Positions 31,676-41,877 are shown, counted from the first letter of the stretch. The stretch: 64,000 nt of DNA from Lachnospiraceae bacterium (GCA_028689585.1 JAQVCW010000004.1:62001-126000); one strand, 5' to 3'. A program made the numbers and translations. Notes: generated from the sequence alone by a model not told the origin.

Positions 31676-33239
31676 GGATATCCTCAGAAATGGACTGATT
31701 CAAACAATATCGTGGGAAGACTATGGCTTTTTTGTCGCAGGAGATGCGGACAACGGCAGGCAGGGACTGGAACTGATTCAGGAAATCCAGCCGGATGTGG
31801 TATTTACGGACATTCGGATGGCGCAGATGGACGGTCTGACCATGGCAGAAAAAATTTATGAGTGGAATCCGGAGATACAGCTCGTCTTTATAAGCGGTTA
31901 TGATGAATTTGAGTATGCAATGCGGGCGCTGAAGGTGGGAGCGGCAGAGTATATTTTAAAACCGGTGCAGTTGGAGCAGGTAATTGAAACGCTGGAAAAG
32001 TTATCAGCGAAATTGAGCCAGAGACAGAGTCAGAAAAAGGAATACAGCAAATTAAAACAACTGGAGGAATACAGCCTGGGAAGCATCCGTCAGGAGTTTT
32101 ACCGCGCGGTTATTCATGGGGCAAAACAGAAATGCCATGAAAAAAATTATGAATCCATGATTCCAAAGGAGGAACGGGAGGGATATTTCAGCGCCATTAT
32201 CGTGGTCTGGAAGGACTTCGCGGCATTGTCCATGAATGCGGATTATATCGGCATAATGGAAATGGATCATCGCTTTGAGGAAATGCTGACGGCGGTACTG
32301 GGGGATGATAAGGAATATACTATGGTACGGGGAAATGCGGGAGAGCGCATCCTGGTGCTGTGGGGAGAGGACAGGGAAAAACTCTGCCGGGAACGGGATC
32401 ACTTGAGCAGGCGCCTGCTGGAAAATAAACATTCCGACTGCTCCTTTGAGGTAAATGCCGGAACCGCTGCCAGATATGTTTCCGGACTATATCAATCCTA
32501 TCTGGAAGCCAGGAAGATGCTGGAAGAAAGATATCTGGAGGAATGGAGTCAGATCATACAGGCGGAGAATGAGGTGCCGGAAAATGTGAATTTCATTAAT
32601 TATCATAACGGTGATTTAATGAAAGCGGTAAAAAGCGGAAATTCGGAGGAAATTGTGCAGGAGTGCTCCAGATTGGAAAAAGAACTGGGCAACCGAAAGG
32701 TGGTATCCCACATTCATCTGATCCTGATCGTGACCAGCATCTTTGAAGAGCTGGCCCGCCTGGCGCAGGAGGCGGAGCAGATCATCGGGGAAACGGCGGG
32801 AGCTACCATGGAAGATTATCAGAAGATTATTTCCAAAGGAACCCGTGCTGAGCTTCTCAAAGGGCTGAAGGAATACTGTCTGGCGCTGGGAGCGTGCTTT
32901 GACGGTGCGAAGGATACGAAGATCCAGAGCAGTCTGAAGCGGGCGATCAGCTATATGAACAGTGAGTTTGGCAATGAAGGGCTGACCATAGGGGAGGTGG
33001 CGAAGAACTCTTACATCAGCAGTTCCTATCTGAGTATGCTGCTGAAAAAGGATACCGGAAAAACCTTTATAGAATATCTGACGGATATCCGCATGGAGCA
33101 TGCCAGAAAGCTGCTGCAGGAAACCTCCATGAAAAATTATGAGGTGGCACAGGCCTGCGGATTTGCAAATGCGACCTATTTCAGCACGGTATTTAAGAGC
33201 ATGCACGGAATATCCCCATCACAGTATCGCAAAGAATAG
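31644..33239 (+). CDS. Response regulator with AraC-type DNA-binding domain (YesN-like)
   Basis: 531 residues. Receiver domain 1-125 with phosphorylation site D56 (VVFTDIRM) and ISGYDEFEYA; a long middle region; C-terminal AraC double helix-turn-helix from about 430 (IGEVAKNSYISSSYLSMLLK and YEVAQACGFANATYFSTVFK). It overlaps the kinase gene by 32 bases, so both are made together. Expected to activate the binding-protein operon starting at 33550, whose promoter has a good -10 but a poor -35. Confidence 0.95.
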   Translation: MSWKIVIVEDEDILRNGLIQTISWEDYGFFVAGDADNGRQGLELIQEIQPDVVFTDIRMAQMDGLTMAEKIYEWNPEIQLVFISGYDEFEYAMRALKVGAAEYILKPVQLEQVIETLEKLSAKLSQRQSQKKEYSKLKQLEEYSLGSIRQEFYRAVIHGAKQKCHEKNYESMIPKEEREGYFSAIIVVWKDFAALSMNADYIGIMEMDHRFEEMLTAVLGDDKEYTMVRGNAGERILVLWGEDREKLCRERDHLSRRLLENKHSDCSFEVNAGTAARYVSGLYQSYLEARKMLEERYLEEWSQIIQAENEVPENVNFINYHNGDLMKAVKSGNSEEIVQECSRLEKELGNRKVVSHIHLILIVTSIFEELARLAQEAEQIIGETAGATMEDYQKIISKGTRAELLKGLKEYCLALGACFDGAKDTKIQSSLKRAISYMNSEFGNEGLTIGEVAKNSYISSSYLSMLLKKDTGKTFIEYLTDIRMEHARKLLQETSMKNYEVAQACGFANATYFSTVFKSMHGISPSQYRKE

Positions 33240-33549
33240 GACATGCGCGTTTACCAGGGCCTGCCTTCCATTGCAGAAAAGTGCAGAAAAGCAGACTGAA
33301 ATACAAAAATAAATAAAAACAGTGCGAAAAAACCGGAAAAAACAGAAAAAATGTAAAAATAAAGCAGCTCAATAAAAGAATTAATCTATAAAATTTATAA
33401 AAAATAATAGAATATTTAAAGAAAATTATAAGTTATTTTATTCTACTTCCGAGAGGAGTCTGGTATGATGTGTTCATCGGCTGATGGGGAGCGATCCCCC
33501 AGCGAAGAGTTGTAACTGGAAACGGCAAATCAAAGGAGGGTATTTAAGA
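33240..33549 (+). promoter_or_regulatory. Leader and probable activator-dependent promoter of the large sugar operon
   Basis: This 310-base gap holds no gene. It is very AT-rich at 33297-33445. A TGGTATGAT extended -10 (TATGAT 33464-33469) has no good -35 (TTCTAC), as expected if the AraC-type regulator just upstream is needed. AAAGGAGGG at 33532-33540 is the ribosome site. Confidence 0.55.
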
Positions 33550-34539
33550 ATGAAGAGAAAAGTATTATCTATGGTGATGGTTGGGGCAATGGCAGCTTCT
33601 ATGTTTTCCATGAGTGCATTCGCAGAGGAAGCAGCTACAGAAGCAGCGGCTGCATCTGAGGTGGACATGAGCGTATTAAAAGGACTGACCGTTGGTTTCA
33701 GCCAGTGTGATAATGGAAATAGCTGGAGAATTGCAGAGACAGACAGTATGCAGTCAAAAGCAGAAGAGTACGGAATTAACTTTATCTACACGGATGCATC
33801 CGGTGATATCGCAAAGCAGGCATCCAATATTGAAGATCTGGTTGCACAGGGCGTAGATTACCTTGTAGTGGCACCTCAGGAAGAGGATGGACTTCAGGCA
33901 TCTTTGAAATCCGCTATGGATGCAGGGATTCCGGTTATCCTGGTAGACCGTGGTGTCAATGGAAGCGCTGGATCAGAGTATACCACAGCAATCATGTCTG
34001 ACTTCGTATGGGAGGCAGAACAGGTCGCAAATAAATTTATCGAAGACGGCGGCGGAAAAGGAAATATAGTAATCCTTCAGGGAACTCAGGGCGCTACTTC
34101 TACAATTGACCGTCAGGAAGGTTTCGTAAATGCAATCGAAGGAACTGAAATGAAAGTGATTGCAGATCAGGTAGCAGATTATGTAATGGATAAGGCACAG
34201 GAAGTTATGGAGAATATTCTTCAGGCACAGGGCGATGAGATTGATTATGTCTTCTGCCACAATGATGATATGGCTCTGGGCGCTATCCAGGCAATCGAAG
34301 CAGCAGGCTATACTCCTGGCGAAGACATCAAGGTAGCCGGTATTGACGGACCTGCAGCAGCGATGGAAGCAATCTTAGCTGGAAAAGAACTTTGCTCCTG
34401 CTCCTGCTCACCTCTGTTTGGACCGATCGCATATGAGACAATTGCAAAGATCGCAAATGGCGAAGAGGTACCTGCTGAAATCAAAAATGCAGATACCTTG
34501 TATGATATCAACAATGCAGATGTTGCACTTGGCTTCTAA
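33550..34539 (+). CDS. Sugar ABC transporter substrate-binding protein (RbsB family) 1
   Basis: 329 residues. Signal peptide 1-25 ending SAFA before EEA, without a lipobox cysteine. An Ala/Glu-rich linker follows, then a type I periplasmic-binding fold with LTVGFSQCDNGNSWR, VDYLVVAPQEEDGLQ, GIPVILVDRG and FCHNDDMALGAIQAIEAAG, typical of ribose/galactose/xylose binding proteins. ATG 33550 is used, directly after AAAGGAGGG. First gene of the large operon. The ligand is unknown; the downstream GH2 and AGE enzymes allow a mono- or disaccharide. Confidence 0.93.
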   Translation: MKRKVLSMVMVGAMAASMFSMSAFAEEAATEAAAASEVDMSVLKGLTVGFSQCDNGNSWRIAETDSMQSKAEEYGINFIYTDASGDIAKQASNIEDLVAQGVDYLVVAPQEEDGLQASLKSAMDAGIPVILVDRGVNGSAGSEYTTAIMSDFVWEAEQVANKFIEDGGGKGNIVILQGTQGATSTIDRQEGFVNAIEGTEMKVIADQVADYVMDKAQEVMENILQAQGDEIDYVFCHNDDMALGAIQAIEAAGYTPGEDIKVAGIDGPAAAMEAILAGKELCSCSCSPLFGPIAYETIAKIANGEEVPAEIKNADTLYDINNADVALGF

Positions 34540-34583
34540 GTAAATACGAACCGGGATTAAGAATGCACTGATGTAAAATAAGT

Positions 34584-34625
34584 AACGGCTATTTCTATAA
34601 CTCGACTTATGGAAATGGCCGTTTT
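34584..34625 (+). terminator. Attenuator-like hairpin between binding protein and ATPase genes
   Basis: AACGGC...GCCGTTTT with inner pairing ATTTC/GGAAAT and ATAA/TTAT, then a short T-run. As a leaky terminator it would make binding protein more abundant than ATPase and permeases. Confidence 0.6.
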
Positions 34626-34649
34626 CTACTAAAAAAATGAAAATAGCAG

Positions 34650-34690
34650 CGTCAGACCATTTGCTGAACGCAAATTTAAGATGGGCTGAT
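34650..34690 (+). promoter_or_regulatory. Intercistronic hairpin before ABC ATPase gene (family B)
   Basis: GTCAGACCATTTGC...GCAAATTTAAGATGGGCTGAT: the outer arms pair with one mismatch and the inner ATTTGC/GCAAAT pairs. It is the fourth member of the hairpin family also seen at 2868 and twice at 22890-23027. Confidence 0.65.
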
Positions 34691-34711
34691 GTTTAAGACG
34701 GGAGAAAGCAT

Positions 34712-36247
34712 ATGGGTAGAGACGTATTGTTGGAAATGAAAGGAATTGTGAAAAACTTTCCTGGTGTCCGTGCGCTGCGGGGTGTGGACTTTACGGTGGC
34801 AAAAGGAGAAGTACATGCGCTGATGGGAGAAAACGGTGCGGGTAAATCCACGTTGATCAAGGCACTGACCGGAATATATCAGAAGGACGAGGGAACAATC
34901 CGGTTTGACGGGAAAGAGATCAATCCGAGGACGGCAGTAGAAGCGCAGAGAGAAGGAATCAGCACAATTTATCAGGAGCTGAACCTGGTTCCGTTTCAGA
35001 CGGTGTATGAAAACATGTATCTGGGAAGAGAGCCCAGGAATGCTTTCGGCGGTGTAGACCGGAAAAAGATGATAACAGAAACAAAAGTGATTTTGAATGA
35101 CCTTGGGATCCATGTGGATGTAACGGTGCCTTTGCAAAAGTACGGTACGGCTGTTCAGCAGATGGTGGCAATCGGACGGGCAATCTCAGTAAATGCAAAA
35201 CTGGTTATCATGGATGAGCCGACTTCTTCCCTGGATACAAAGGAGGTACAGGTTCTTTTTGACGTTATCCGCAAATTAAAGGCGAGAGGTATTGCGGTTA
35301 TTTTTATCAGTCATCGTCTGGATGAGATTTTTGAAATATGTGAAAGAGTGACCATATTAAAGGATGGGGCTCTTTCCGGAGAAGTGGGGATCGAAGAAAT
35401 TGATCAGTTAAAGCTGATTTCCTATATGATCGGCGGCGAGGCGAAGAAGCTGGAGCGGACGAAGGCAGGGTATAAACTGCAGGATGCGCCGGAAATAGCC
35501 AGGATGGAAAAAATTGAGCAGGGGCTTCGGCTGAACGGAATCGGGATCGATATCAAAAAAGGGGAAGTGCTGGGACTGGCCGGACTTCTGGGTTCAGGCC
35601 GTACCGAGCTGGCAAAGGTGCTTTTTGGCGCCACACAGCCGGACAAAGGCGATATCCTATGGATGGATGAAAAGGTACATTTTAAAACACCCAAGGACAG
35701 CATTAAAAAAGGAATTGGGTTCTGTACAGAGGACCGGAAGGTGGAGGGGATCATCCCCCATCTGTCAGTAAAAGAGAACATGACCATCGCCATGCTTCCT
35801 CAGATCAGTAAATATGGCGTGGTATCCAAAAAGAAACAGAGTGAAATAGTGGATGAATACATTAAGAGGCTGAAAATCAAAACGCCCTCTCCCAACCAGG
35901 CAATTCGAAATCTCAGCGGAGGCAATCAGCAAAAGGTGCTGCTGGCCAGATGGCTCTGCATGAACCCCAAGCTGGTGATCATGGACGAACCCACCCGGGG
36001 CATTGATGTGGGGGCAAAGGGTGAGATTGAAGCTCTGATTCAGGAGCTGGCAGGCAATGGCATCAGTGTTTTGATGATCTCCTCTGAAATGGCCGAGCTG
36101 GAACGAAACTGTGACCGGGTTGTGGTCATGAGAGAAGGAAGGTCCCTGGGACAGCTCTATGGAGAAGAGATCAACCAGGATGCAATTATGGCTATGATTG
36201 CTGCTGCGGCAGGAGAATTGGAAAAGGAGGGTGGTTTCAATGAGTAG
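34712..36247 (+). CDS. Sugar ABC transporter ATP-binding protein (RbsA/MglA type) 1
   Basis: 511 residues, two ATPase domains. N-half: GENGAGKSTL and LVIMDEPTSSL. C-half: GLLGSGRTEL, LSGGNQQKV and LVIMDEPTRGIDVG. It energises import through permeases 36240 and 37214. The stop overlaps the next start by 8 bases (ATG 36240), so translation is coupled. GGGAGAAAG precedes the ATG. Confidence 0.95.
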   Translation: MGRDVLLEMKGIVKNFPGVRALRGVDFTVAKGEVHALMGENGAGKSTLIKALTGIYQKDEGTIRFDGKEINPRTAVEAQREGISTIYQELNLVPFQTVYENMYLGREPRNAFGGVDRKKMITETKVILNDLGIHVDVTVPLQKYGTAVQQMVAIGRAISVNAKLVIMDEPTSSLDTKEVQVLFDVIRKLKARGIAVIFISHRLDEIFEICERVTILKDGALSGEVGIEEIDQLKLISYMIGGEAKKLERTKAGYKLQDAPEIARMEKIEQGLRLNGIGIDIKKGEVLGLAGLLGSGRTELAKVLFGATQPDKGDILWMDEKVHFKTPKDSIKKGIGFCTEDRKVEGIIPHLSVKENMTIAMLPQISKYGVVSKKKQSEIVDEYIKRLKIKTPSPNQAIRNLSGGNQQKVLLARWLCMNPKLVIMDEPTRGIDVGAKGEIEALIQELAGNGISVLMISSEMAELERNCDRVVVMREGRSLGQLYGEEINQDAIMAMIAAAAGELEKEGGFNE

Positions 36248-37202
36248 TGCAGTGAGGACAAAAGAGGATACAATTGCTACGCTGAAGCATTACAGCGCAT
36301 TTATATTACTGGGAGTTATGCTTCTGCTCAATCTGTTTATTACACCGAACTTTTTCCGGGTCGGTACGCTGTGGAACATCGTGACACAGACCTGTACCAT
36401 CATCCTTACCGGTATGGGTATGACGGCGGTAATCTCAACCGGCGGAATTGATATTTCCGTAGGTGCTGTAATGGCGCTGGCCGGGATTATCTCCGCAAAG
36501 CTGCTGGATAGTGTGGGACTGGTACCGGCCATTCTGATCGCGGTTCTGTTCTGCTGTGTTTCCGGTGTGATTGCCGGCTTTATGGTAGGACGGCTGAAGG
36601 TGCAGGCCATGGTCGTGACACTGGCGCTGCTGATCGGAGTCCGGGGTGTGGCTCAGTTGGTAAATGATGCCAAGATCTTTTATCTGACGGGAGACCGGGC
36701 GGAAGTTTATAAGAAATTAGGCACCGCAAAGATTGGCGGAGTGATCCCGATACAGGTTATTCTGATCATCGCAGCGGTGGCGGTTACCTGGTTCATTTTG
36801 GAGAAGACCATGCTGGGACGCCATATCCAGGCCGTGGGAGACAATTCCAGATCTGCTATGCTGGCCGGTATCAGCGCCACAAAAACGCTGATGTTTGTAT
36901 ACATATACAGCGCAGCATTTGCAGCATTTGCCGGTATCGTAGCTACGGCAAAGATCGGTGCGGCGGATGGAAACTCCCTGGGGCTTCTGGCGGAACTGGA
37001 TGCGATTGCAGCCGTGGCGGTAGGAGGGACCAGCATGTCCGGCGGCCGTGCCAAAGTATTTGGAACGGTGGTCGGCGCACTGATCATGCAGTTGATAAAC
37101 ATTACCGTAAATATGAATAATATTACTTATGAATATGCGCAGGTATTTAAAGCGATCATCATAGTATTTGCAGTATATATTCAGAGAGATAAGGCGGCAT
37201 AG
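36240..37202 (+). CDS. Sugar ABC transporter permease 1 (RbsC family)
   Basis: 320 residues, polytopic. Family segments are ISTGGIDISVGAVMALAG and VGGTSMSGGRAKVFGT. Start ATG 36240 has AAGGAGGG upstream; the frame open from 36198 lies in the ATPase gene. The 37,117-bp repeat boundary (37117/37118) falls inside this gene with no seam. Confidence 0.93.
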   Translation: MSSAVRTKEDTIATLKHYSAFILLGVMLLLNLFITPNFFRVGTLWNIVTQTCTIILTGMGMTAVISTGGIDISVGAVMALAGIISAKLLDSVGLVPAILIAVLFCCVSGVIAGFMVGRLKVQAMVVTLALLIGVRGVAQLVNDAKIFYLTGDRAEVYKKLGTAKIGGVIPIQVILIIAAVAVTWFILEKTMLGRHIQAVGDNSRSAMLAGISATKTLMFVYIYSAAFAAFAGIVATAKIGAADGNSLGLLAELDAIAAVAVGGTSMSGGRAKVFGTVVGALIMQLINITVNMNNITYEYAQVFKAIIIVFAVYIQRDKAA

Positions 37203-37213
37203 GAGGGATGGAC

Positions 37214-38194
37214 ATGAATAAAGCAAAAAAAGTATATAACTGGTTCAGTTCAAAAAGTGCGATTATGGCGCTGGCAATTCTGGTGATCTTTTCCAGTATT
37301 GCATTTTCACAAAGAAACTTTTTCTCTGTGCCGTCTCTGATGAATGTAGCCAGGAAAGCGGCCAGCGACGGCGGTTTTCTGGCACTGGGAATGACATTTG
37401 TGATCCTGATCGGCCAGATTGACCTTTCCGTGGGCGCGGTACTGGCCATGAGCGGTGTGGTGATGGGCCTGTTTGGCAATACAAATCCGGTGCTTGGAGT
37501 TTTGGCGGGTCTGGGAATCGGCATTCTCTGCGGTTTCCTCAATGGTTTCATGGTGGCGAAGATGAGAATTTCTTCCTGGATCGCATCTCTGGCGATGATG
37601 CTGGGCCTGCGGGGCATTGTGCTTCTGATCACTCATCAGAAACCGGTGTCCATCTCCAATCCGGTTTTGCAGTCTCTGGGCAATGCCAGTATATTCGGAG
37701 TGCATATTCTGGTGATTCTGCTGGTGGTGTGTACCCTGATCTGTATGTACATTGCGAGAAATACAAAATTCGGAATGGCGGTCTATGCGGTGGGCGGCAA
37801 TGAAGAAGCGGCCAGAATGATGGGACTGAAGGTGGCCAGGATAAAGATAGCAGCCTATACCTGGTGCGGATTTTTTGCGGCGGTGGCAGGCATCCTTCTG
37901 GCGGGGCGCCTTTATACGGCACAGCCAAATGCAGGAGATACCTGGGAGACCACAGCGATTGCCATGTGTGCACTTGGCGGTGTAAAGCTCTCAGGCGGGG
38001 AAGGAAAATTCAGCGGAACTTTCTTTGGAATTTTAATTATTGCAGTCATTAATACGATTTTCAACTATGCAGGAAACCTGAACTCCTGGTGGCAGAATGT
38101 GGTTATGGGCGTTCTGGTGCTGATCTCGATCGGCGTTCAGTCAGAAGTATTCCACATGCACAGAAGTAAGAGAAAGGAAACTCAAAAATGTTAG
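37214..38194 (+). CDS. Sugar ABC transporter permease 2 (second copy)
   Basis: Identical to 97-1077. Here the complete upstream context is visible: it directly follows permease 1, with GGAGGG between them. Confidence 0.88.
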   Translation: MNKAKKVYNWFSSKSAIMALAILVIFSSIAFSQRNFFSVPSLMNVARKAASDGGFLALGMTFVILIGQIDLSVGAVLAMSGVVMGLFGNTNPVLGVLAGLGIGILCGFLNGFMVAKMRISSWIASLAMMLGLRGIVLLITHQKPVSISNPVLQSLGNASIFGVHILVILLVVCTLICMYIARNTKFGMAVYAVGGNEEAARMMGLKVARIKIAAYTWCGFFAAVAGILLAGRLYTAQPNAGDTWETTAIAMCALGGVKLSGGEGKFSGTFFGILIIAVINTIFNYAGNLNSWWQNVVMGVLVLISIGVQSEVFHMHRSKRKETQKC

Positions 38195-39273
38195 CACTGG
38201 TAAAGTATGGAAAGGGACCGGGAGAGACCGAACTGAGAGAAGTTCCGGTTCCGGAAACCGGAGAAGAAGACTTATTGATCGAAGTGATGGCGGCAGGGAT
38301 CTGCGGCTCGGATCTTGCCTATGATGCGGGGCTCCACCCCAATCAGTTAAATACACCGGTGATTCTTGGCCACGAGTTTTCCGGCCGCGTGGCGAAAGTG
38401 GGATCAAAGGTAAAGGACTGGAAGGTGGGAGACCGGATTGTCTCTGACAATACAGGGCATGTGTGCGGCAAGTGCTTTGCCTGTACCACGGGACAGTTTT
38501 TAATGTGCCCGGACCGCCTTGGCATGGGATACGGGATGGATGGAGGATTTACGGAGTATGTGAAAATATCCGGAGATCTGCTGGCAAAAAATCCCAATGC
38601 GGTTTTTCGTATTCCTGACAATGTATCTTATGAAGAAGCTGCAATACTGGATCCCATCTGCAATCCCTATAAGGCCATCGTCCAGGAGTCTCATATACTT
38701 CCGGGGGAAGACATTGTGATCTTTGGAGTGGGCCCTATTGGGCTGTTTGCAGTGCAGGTGGCAAAGGTGATGGGCTGCGGAGAGATTATCGCAGTGGGGC
38801 GCAGCGGCAATGATACACGTTTTGCCATGGCTGAAAAATACGGTGCCACCAGGACGATCGAGTCCGATAAAACAGATGTGGTAAAGGAAGTAGCCAGGAT
38901 CACAAAAGGGGAAATGGCCGCTCTGGTGGTGGACTGTGCCGGAGCCAATGAGCTGGTGAATCTTGGAATTGACCTGGTCCGCAACGGAGGGGAAATCGTC
39001 CATGTGGGATACGATGCCCGCCCATTCAATTATTCTCTGGACCATCTGCTGGAACGGGGCGTAAGCATCAAAGGACATTTCGGATACGACTATCAGTCCT
39101 GGAAAAACTGTATTCATCTGCTGGAGTTGGGAAAAGTGGACCTGAAGGGAATGATATCCCACTACGTCACTTTGCAGGACTGGAAAAAAGGGTTCGAACT
39201 GATGCGCAGCAAAATGGGCGTGAAGGTGGTATTTACCAAGGATGCGTCAAAGCTGAAAAGCGAAAGACAGTGA
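38188..39273 (+). CDS. Zinc-dependent alcohol/polyol dehydrogenase (second copy)
   Basis: Identical to the gene at 1071-2156, overlapping the permease stop by 7 bases. Confidence 0.85.
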   Translation: MLALVKYGKGPGETELREVPVPETGEEDLLIEVMAAGICGSDLAYDAGLHPNQLNTPVILGHEFSGRVAKVGSKVKDWKVGDRIVSDNTGHVCGKCFACTTGQFLMCPDRLGMGYGMDGGFTEYVKISGDLLAKNPNAVFRIPDNVSYEEAAILDPICNPYKAIVQESHILPGEDIVIFGVGPIGLFAVQVAKVMGCGEIIAVGRSGNDTRFAMAEKYGATRTIESDKTDVVKEVARITKGEMAALVVDCAGANELVNLGIDLVRNGGEIVHVGYDARPFNYSLDHLLERGVSIKGHFGYDYQSWKNCIHLLELGKVDLKGMISHYVTLQDWKKGFELMRSKMGVKVVFTKDASKLKSERQ

Positions 39274-39373
39274 CATTTCACAGGATTTGCGTCAGGTTTT
39301 CTGTGAAACCTGGCATACCACAGGATTTGCGTCGGGTTTTCTGTGAAAACCTATACCACAGGAGGGATAAGAT

Positions 39374-39976
39374 ATGAGCTATATTGATACCTACAGACAA
39401 TTGTCCGGGGCAATTGTGTCAGAACATGAGGCTGTCTTTGCACAGTTGGATATGGATCAGCTAAAAGCGTTTTTAGATGCAGTCATAGAAGCAAAACATA
39501 TTTTCGTGCACGGAACAGGCAGAGAGGGGATTTCCATGCGGGGATTTGCCATGAGGCTGGCCCATCTTGGAAAACAGGTCTTCTGGCTGATGGATGACAC
39601 CACCATAGGAATGCACCAGGGAGATTTATTTATCATCACCGATGGCAGGGGCGATGTGGGCATCCATCGGAGGATCGTGGAGCAGGCATCCAAAACCGGA
39701 GCCAAAATCGCCATGATCACCTGTCTGCCAGAGGGCAATCTGGCGAAGAATTATGCCGATCTGATTTTATTTGTGCATTCCACCGTATACATGGGAGATG
39801 CAGCAGAGGATCCCGGGGCCCCCAGGCAGCATGATGTGGTTCCCACGATTCAGCCCATGGGCAATCAGTACGAACAGCATCTGTATCTGCTCATGGATAT
39901 TGTGGCTATCTTGCTGAAGGATGAGATGGGCATGACCTATGAAGACATGGAGGCGAATCACCGAAACATTGAATAG
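39374..39976 (+). CDS. SIS-domain sugar isomerase (second copy)
   Basis: Identical to 2257-2859. The paired 40-bp repeats before it recur at 39279-39358. Confidence 0.75.
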   Translation: MSYIDTYRQLSGAIVSEHEAVFAQLDMDQLKAFLDAVIEAKHIFVHGTGREGISMRGFAMRLAHLGKQVFWLMDDTTIGMHQGDLFIITDGRGDVGIHRRIVEQASKTGAKIAMITCLPEGNLAKNYADLILFVHSTVYMGDAAEDPGAPRQHDVVPTIQPMGNQYEQHLYLLMDIVAILLKDEMGMTYEDMEANHRNIE

Positions 39977-40045
39977 AGATTGTGTCAGCCCATTTGCCGA
40001 AGACTAATTCAGGATGGGCTGATATTCAAACAGGAGGGATAAGAC

Positions 40046-41815
40046 GTGGCAAATCAGCTATATACCCGATGGGGCAGAGAACTGGATCCGGATCATGTGC
40101 TGGAGGAGTATCCAAGGCCGGCGATGGTCAGAGAAAGCTATCTGAATTTAAATGGTATCTGGGAGTACGCCATCGATCAGTCAGAATTGATGCCAAAGCA
40201 GTATGACGGGAGCATTCTGGTTCCGTTTTCACCGGAGGCGGTATTATCCGGGGTGAACCGTCAGGTTATGCCGGAGGATGTGCTTCATTACCGGCGGATG
40301 GTGAATCTGACGGAAACATTTCTGACAGGGCGGTGTCTGCTTCATTTTGGCGCGGTGGATCAGATCTGCCGTGTCTTTGTGAATGGAAAGCTGGCAGGAG
40401 GACACACCGGAGGGTATCTTCCATTTACACTGGACGTTACCGGACTGGTTCATACCGGAGAGAACTGCCTGCAGGTGGAGGTAAAGGATTATTCGGATAC
40501 CTCCTATCACTCCAGAGGCAAGCAGAAGCTGGAGCGCGGGGGCATGTGGTATACGGCTCAGAGCGGTATCTGGCAGACGGTGTGGATGGAATGTGTGCCG
40601 GAAAATCATATCAGTGAATTGAAAATAATACCTCGTTACGATGAGGGTGAGATAGAGATAAAAGTAATGACAGACCGGGACGAAAAAACGGAATGCACCG
40701 GAAAAATTTCTCTGCGCGGAGAAGTGATAACGACAGTGAAGTTTCATGCCAATCAGAAAACAAGGATCGAATTAAAACGATTTGAAGAGTGGACTCCGGA
40801 AAAACCCTCTCTCTATGATATGACCATCGAGATGGAGGAGGACCGGGTGGAGACTTACTTTGCAATGAGAAAATATTCGGTGGGACGGGACCGGAAAGGG
40901 ATGCTGCGGTTTTTCCTGAATAACCGTCCCTGCTTACACAATGGGCTTCTGGATCAGGGCTACTATCCGGACGGGCTGTATACGGCGCCTTCCGATGAAG
41001 CGCTCCAGTATGATATCCTGAAAATGAAGGAGCTGGGCTTTAATCTGCTGCGCAAGCATATTAAGGTGGAACCGGCAAGATGGTATTATCACTGTGACCG
41101 GATCGGGATGCTGGTCTGGCAGGATATGGTCTGCGGCGGTGAAACCTATAATATGCGATTTATCTGCACCATGCCAAATATGTTCATGTGGAGCGGAAGA
41201 ATTATTAAGGATAATAAGCACCATAAGTTTGCCCGGGCAAATGAACGGGGCAAGGCAGAGTACTATCAGGAATTAAAAGACATGCTCCGGCATCTTTACA
41301 ACTATCCTTCCATTGCTGCCTGGGTGCCGTTCAATGAGGGCTGGGGACAGTTCGATGCGTCCACAGCGACCAGAATGGTGCGGAAGATGGATCCTTCCCG
41401 TCTGATCGATGAAGCCAGCGGATGGTTTGACCAGCATGGCGGCGACATGTACAGCATTCACAACTACTGGCGCCCGCTGAAATTCCGGCCGCAGAAGGAC
41501 CGGGTTGCCGCTCTGACCGAGTGCGGCGGCTATTCTTACCGGGTGGAGGGCAGAAGCTACTGTGATGAGGTCTATGGCTATCGGAAATATTATTCCAAAC
41601 AGGATCTGACAGACGGAGTGGTGGGACTGTGGGATAAGGAACTGATCCCCAATCTGAAAAATGGCCTGTGCGCCATTGTCTATACCCAGGTGTCGGATGT
41701 GGAAGAAGAGGTAAACGGACTGGTTACCTATGACAGAGAAGAAGTAAAGGTGGAGGAGCACAGGATTCAGGAGATGAACCGGCGTCTGTATAAAGCTTTT
41801 GAAGAAATGGTATAG
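40046..41815 (+). CDS. Glycoside hydrolase family 2 (second copy)
   Basis: Identical to 2929-4698, GTG start. Its upstream hairpin is at 39985-40022. Confidence 0.85.
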   Translation: MANQLYTRWGRELDPDHVLEEYPRPAMVRESYLNLNGIWEYAIDQSELMPKQYDGSILVPFSPEAVLSGVNRQVMPEDVLHYRRMVNLTETFLTGRCLLHFGAVDQICRVFVNGKLAGGHTGGYLPFTLDVTGLVHTGENCLQVEVKDYSDTSYHSRGKQKLERGGMWYTAQSGIWQTVWMECVPENHISELKIIPRYDEGEIEIKVMTDRDEKTECTGKISLRGEVITTVKFHANQKTRIELKRFEEWTPEKPSLYDMTIEMEEDRVETYFAMRKYSVGRDRKGMLRFFLNNRPCLHNGLLDQGYYPDGLYTAPSDEALQYDILKMKELGFNLLRKHIKVEPARWYYHCDRIGMLVWQDMVCGGETYNMRFICTMPNMFMWSGRIIKDNKHHKFARANERGKAEYYQELKDMLRHLYNYPSIAAWVPFNEGWGQFDASTATRMVRKMDPSRLIDEASGWFDQHGGDMYSIHNYWRPLKFRPQKDRVAALTECGGYSYRVEGRSYCDEVYGYRKYYSKQDLTDGVVGLWDKELIPNLKNGLCAIVYTQVSDVEEEVNGLVTYDREEVKVEEHRIQEMNRRLYKAFEEMV

Positions 41816-41877
41816 AGCCTGAAGACAACGAAGACTTATGGAGCGGGAGCGCAGCATGCGCTCCCTGGAGGAGCAGA

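Noticed and set aside
1-37117. The unit as a plasmid, phage or integrative element
   Set aside because: No replication initiator, partition, relaxase, integrase, capsid or terminase gene is seen on either strand. Gene content is ordinary chromosomal sugar metabolism.
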